64,000 nucleotides of DNA from Pempheris klunzingeri (Eukaryota; Chordata; Actinopteri; Acropomatiformes; Pempheridae). Location: positions 5,715,730 to 5,779,729 of the forward strand of contig NC_092013.1 in the NCBI RefSeq assembly GCF_042242105.1, given 5' to 3'. Below, one piece after another: positions 47,391 to 64,000 of the stretch (positions within the stretch are counted from its first letter, which is position 1; every line of letters starts with the position of its first letter). A program made the position numbers and the translations under genes. Under the pieces are notes generated by a model. That model did not search any database, was not told where the DNA came from, and saw only the letters and a list, made by a program, of their open reading frames with translations.

Positions 47391-47959
47391 CTGCCTAAAA
47401 CATTTTGGTTATGGCTGCACTGACAGTCGGTCAACCTGAATGAATTCAACCATACAGTATTGTGGGCTTTAACAATACAGTGGTGAATGATGGGGTTATT
47501 CTGACATACTGTAACACTATAGAAGTGACACATAGAGAAAAACATGCTCATCTACAGATTGGCCAAATATACATATACATATACATCTATATTCAAACAA
47601 TACAGAGTTTGGAGCTCACCTGTCCTGCATGTGTTTGTACTGAAGGAGAAGCTGGAGTATCTGGATAAAATCCAGCCCAGGATGTTGCTGTGAGACAACA
47701 GTGCTAGCTAATGAGCCACTGTGCCACAGTCATGCCTGCCTATTAGTGTCAATTATAGGTCACTCACAGGCAAGTTAAACTACTGGAGACATTATAATGA
47801 TGGGGTGATTACTCCGTCGCACCTGTGTTGATGATAAAATTTACCTTTATGTTACAACATTCTAAATATTTGAGCATATTACAGTGAACTTCAATAGTCA
47901 ATTCAGTTCTCTAATTAAGCAAATATTCATTGAAGGTCCTGTTGCCACTAAATGACCTG

Positions 47960-48480
47960 GCTTTGAACTTGCATTGAGTGTGTTCGGTCTGTGTTTCTGC
48001 CATGGATGCATACAGTGGGTGGACATAGTGTTGGAGGGTTCCATTCATTCCTATGAAAGCTGCTCAGTGGCGCATGAGGTCAAAAAAGTTCAACTTGCCG
48101 GCCATAAAAGTGCCCGGATCTTCCACATTGTTGGGGCCATGGAGCATGCACACTAGCGTCTTGGGTTTGCTGAGCCGGCTAACTTCCTGTTAGCCCTCCA
48201 CTATGATGAATGGGAATAAAATGATTTTAACTGTGCAGCTCTTCTAGACTTTCCAAATATTATCCGACCAAATGGATCGAATTCTGATGGTGAAACGAGT
48301 CATTTCACAGGGGTTGTGACTTTAAAAAAAAATGTATCTGCTGACTTTCACAATGAAAGTCTATAAGGAAAAGTCTCTTTGGACCTAATGGCATCATGTT
48401 GTAATTCCACAGTTTGGCCACTATATAAGATTGGCTTCCTGTGGGCCTCTGCAGCTAAAGTTTTGACTCCTCTAACTTGC
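47960..48480. repeat. Probable interspersed repeat
   Basis: The segment has phrases such as TTCCATTCATTCCTATGAAA, CTGCTCAGTGGCGCATGAGG and ACAATGAAAGTCTATAAGG. I associate these with dispersed fish repeats. No terminal repeats were found and the limits are approximate. Confidence 0.35.
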
Positions 48481-48787
48481 ATTGGATGTTTTATTTGAAA
48501 CATCGCACATTGAGAACAATAACATCAATATCGTGAGCGATATTACTCTTTAAACATCATCAGCAATATTACTTTTTTCATGTGTTATATTGATTTTCAT
48601 TCATTTTCAATATCATGTAAAAAAATATTTTTAAAATTATTCTAAATTATCTTTCTTTATGGTTACTTTTAAGTAACTTTTGCTACTTTTATTGATATTC
48701 TTATACTTTCTACGTTTATTATTCTATTGTTTTTAATTCTTATATTGCTTAAAACTTTCAGCAGTTTCTGGCACAAGCATTTCCTTC

Positions 48788-48835
48788 AAAATAATAAAGT
48801 CTTATCATATCTTATCTTATCTTATCTTAAAAACA
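48788..48835 (+). repeat. (TTATC)n retroposon tail
   Basis: AATAATAAAGTCTTATC runs into several TTATC units. It is a short relic of the same tail family as 37822 and 46975. Confidence 0.55.
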
Positions 48836-50944
48836 AACTTATTATGAAAACAGATTTTCAATAAAGTAATCAACTGGCAATGCAGTTAGAAAACAATACA
48901 AACAACAAGTCATTAGCAGCATCCACATTAATATCCGCATTAATATTAATATCTCTTTAGCGAGAAAGATAAAGAGTTGGAGGTCATCATAGCTGCTTTT
49001 CAATCATAAACATTCAAACATTTATTAAATGTATACACTGTTGGTAAAGACTGGGCTCTGATGAGATTTTAGTGGGTGTGGGCAGCACTACTTGTTGGAG
49101 TTTACTTCATTAACAATACAGTAAAAGGTCACATGGGAAGGAGCAATCTAATTCTGACAAAAAAATCCTTTGATCTCACAACAAAAGGGGCATCTTTATC
49201 ACTGTTAACTGATGTCAGGCTCCATGCCCTAAAACATGTGCCTCTGATTAGCACCAAAAACCGGAGCCTGGCCAAATAAGGCATCTAATAATGATGATTA
49301 ACTTTTGTAGTTAGTCAGTTAGTCGCTTGGTTTAAGAAAAATGAAACAGTAAATTTAGCCCCATTTGGAAGATAATCATCAGTGGTCACTCAGTAAAATA
49401 CAGTTAATTAAGAACTTCACAGATAAGTCTTCCTGTGTTTAATGTTTAGCCTTAAACAAAGGGTGAATAATTTCAACGTATTCTTCAGACTGTGTTCTTA
49501 GAGCTTCCATCAGGTGACACGTCTGTAAACACAGAAGCTCTAAAATCAATGGGTCCTATCCACCCCAAAGCCTTTATTCAATTGTTTGCACAGCAGGCAA
49601 CCTGTCAGACAAACCAGAGCCCCTCTGGAATTAAAACAGACCTGGTATTTAAAATTTGCATGGATTTAAACCAAGCGTACTTGTAGGGGTGTGTTTGTCC
49701 ATTGTTGGGTAGATAAAGGGTACAAGCAGTGACGTTTATGATGTGATGGGTGGGGTGAAGAGCGTTGTTTCCGATTTTACATTCCACACGTGTAACAGAA
49801 TCTTAAAATTGACTGCATACATGTGTGGGGCAGTTTTTTTAATTTAATTTGTTTTAATAAGTTTTTGTTGGTGGATTGATGTGCAGTAAGTGTGTGTGTG
49901 TGTGTGTGTGTCTGTGTGTGTGAGACTCGTCAGGGGGATGGGTGGGATGATGAGCTATGGTAATCTGCTGGATTCACACAAGCCTTTCCCCACCCTGCCC
50001 GAGGCTACTCCGCACCAAAACATGCTGCCCTAATCACCAGGTCAAGTGGACTGACAGTGGGAGATAGTGAAGGTGCAGCTCACAGACACACACACACACA
50101 CTTGTGCACATTGTGCTGATACCACATTACATCCCATATCATTAAAGGAACCACATGAAATAAGATTATAGGCCAACAAATTGGCAAAGTTGTTCAGAAA
50201 CTAGTTGGCTGTCAACAAACGTCCTTGCTGACTAACCAGTGTGACTGTCTGTAGGTAAACTTGTTCAAAAATAGTTAAAATACAAACCATACCAGCACCA
50301 CTTATTAGTTTATTAAATGTTTAAATGTATAACATTGCAGTCAAAGAGGTTCACAATCTTATGGCACGTATATTTAGACATTTATCACAGTGCCAACAAA
50401 ACCGAGTTTACACTGCAGGGTAGTCAAAGGCAACCTTTACCAGTTCCAGTAGGCTAGAATTAGTTTTACCATGTCAGCAAAACACAGCAGGCAGAGGCAG
50501 TTTTGCCAAGAGGTAACTACATATGTGTGTTTGAGAGAGAGGCTACAGGCCTACAGAGAAGGGGGAAATTGAATTAGTTGCTAGAATTTGTCCTCTGAGA
50601 AGCCTTTAGATGAACAAAAATAGTCAGTGCAGTTTTGGTTCTGTAAAAGCACTGCAACAAAAAAAAAAACTAAAAATAAAAAATAAATAAAAATCTAAAT
50701 AAACCAACTCATGGTGCACAGTAATATCATCTAAAGTAGTAACTCTAAAACAATGCATGTTACACTTAAAGTTCAGTGTGGTTGGAAAGTGAAAAACTAA
50801 CAAGCAAAGCAAGTCAGGACCAATCCACTGGTGTCAGCCCTTTAGGCAGCAGCTGTAGTCCCTCCCCGGGCCGGAGACAGCACAGGGAGCCTGGGCTGCT
50901 AAATGCTCCAGCCTCAAAGGGACGATGGTGGAGGGCTGGTAAAG

Positions 50945-64000
<13,056 letters not shown>

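Larger units (their letters stand above)
45401..50900. other. Intergenic region between the GT6 gene and ell2
   Basis: No gene recognised. An open frame of 200 codons on the minus strand (45443-46045) crosses a CA tract (45935-45958) and shows no familiar protein features. The rest holds interspersed repeat fragments (listed separately) and a GT tract near 49888. Confidence 0.55.

Noticed and set aside
50903..50944. In-frame upstream ATG of ell2 adding 14 residues
   Set aside because: Its Kozak context is poor (T at -3), and the family N-terminus matches the ATG at 50945.

Overview
The window is vertebrate nuclear DNA, almost certainly from a teleost fish. It has intron-rich genes with GT-AG splice sites, many CA/GT/GA microsatellites, an intact fish-type Tc1 transposon and decayed interspersed repeats. 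Gene density and intron size suggest a compact, percomorph-like genome, but the species cannot be named from sequence alone.

Layout. (1) 1-14.7 kb: no recognisable coding sequence except a complete Tc1/mariner element (3139-4921) with an open 340-residue DD34E transposase on the minus strand. (2) 14.7-20.4 kb, minus strand: three candidate alternative first coding exons and one candidate shared exon, all ending in phase 0. I read these tentatively as the 5' part of calpastatin (cast), because two of the N-termini resemble mammalian calpastatin start variants and cast is the expected pcsk1 neighbour. No inhibitory-domain exon was found, so this is inference. (3) 21-26.7 kb: intergenic, ending in a promoter region with a perfect CRE. 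(4) 27.08-39.26 kb, plus strand: a complete 14-exon pcsk1 (prohormone convertase 1/3), 774 residues, all exon phases consistent. (5) 42.7-45.1 kb, plus strand: a complete three-exon GT6-family glycosyltransferase (ABO/GBGT1 relatives), 340 residues. Its donor- and acceptor-pocket residues differ from those I know. (6) 45.4-50.9 kb: intergenic with several decayed repeats. (7) 50.9-64.0 kb, plus strand: ell2 (RNA polymerase II elongation factor of the super elongation complex), ten exons visible. The window ends inside the C-terminal occludin-homology domain.

How the genes relate. cast-pcsk1-ell2 keep the relative order and orientation of human 5q15 (CAST opposite to PCSK1 and ELL2), so this looks like an ancient linkage group with a GT6 gene lying between pcsk1 and ell2. 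There is no operon or shared pathway: pcsk1 processes prohormones in secretory granules, the GT6 enzyme acts in the Golgi, and ell2 acts in the nucleus. ELL2 is known for driving secretory programmes in plasma cells, but a functional link to pcsk1 here would be speculation.

Gene models were built by hand from exon homology, splice dinucleotides and phase continuity. UTR ends and alternative exons are uncertain.
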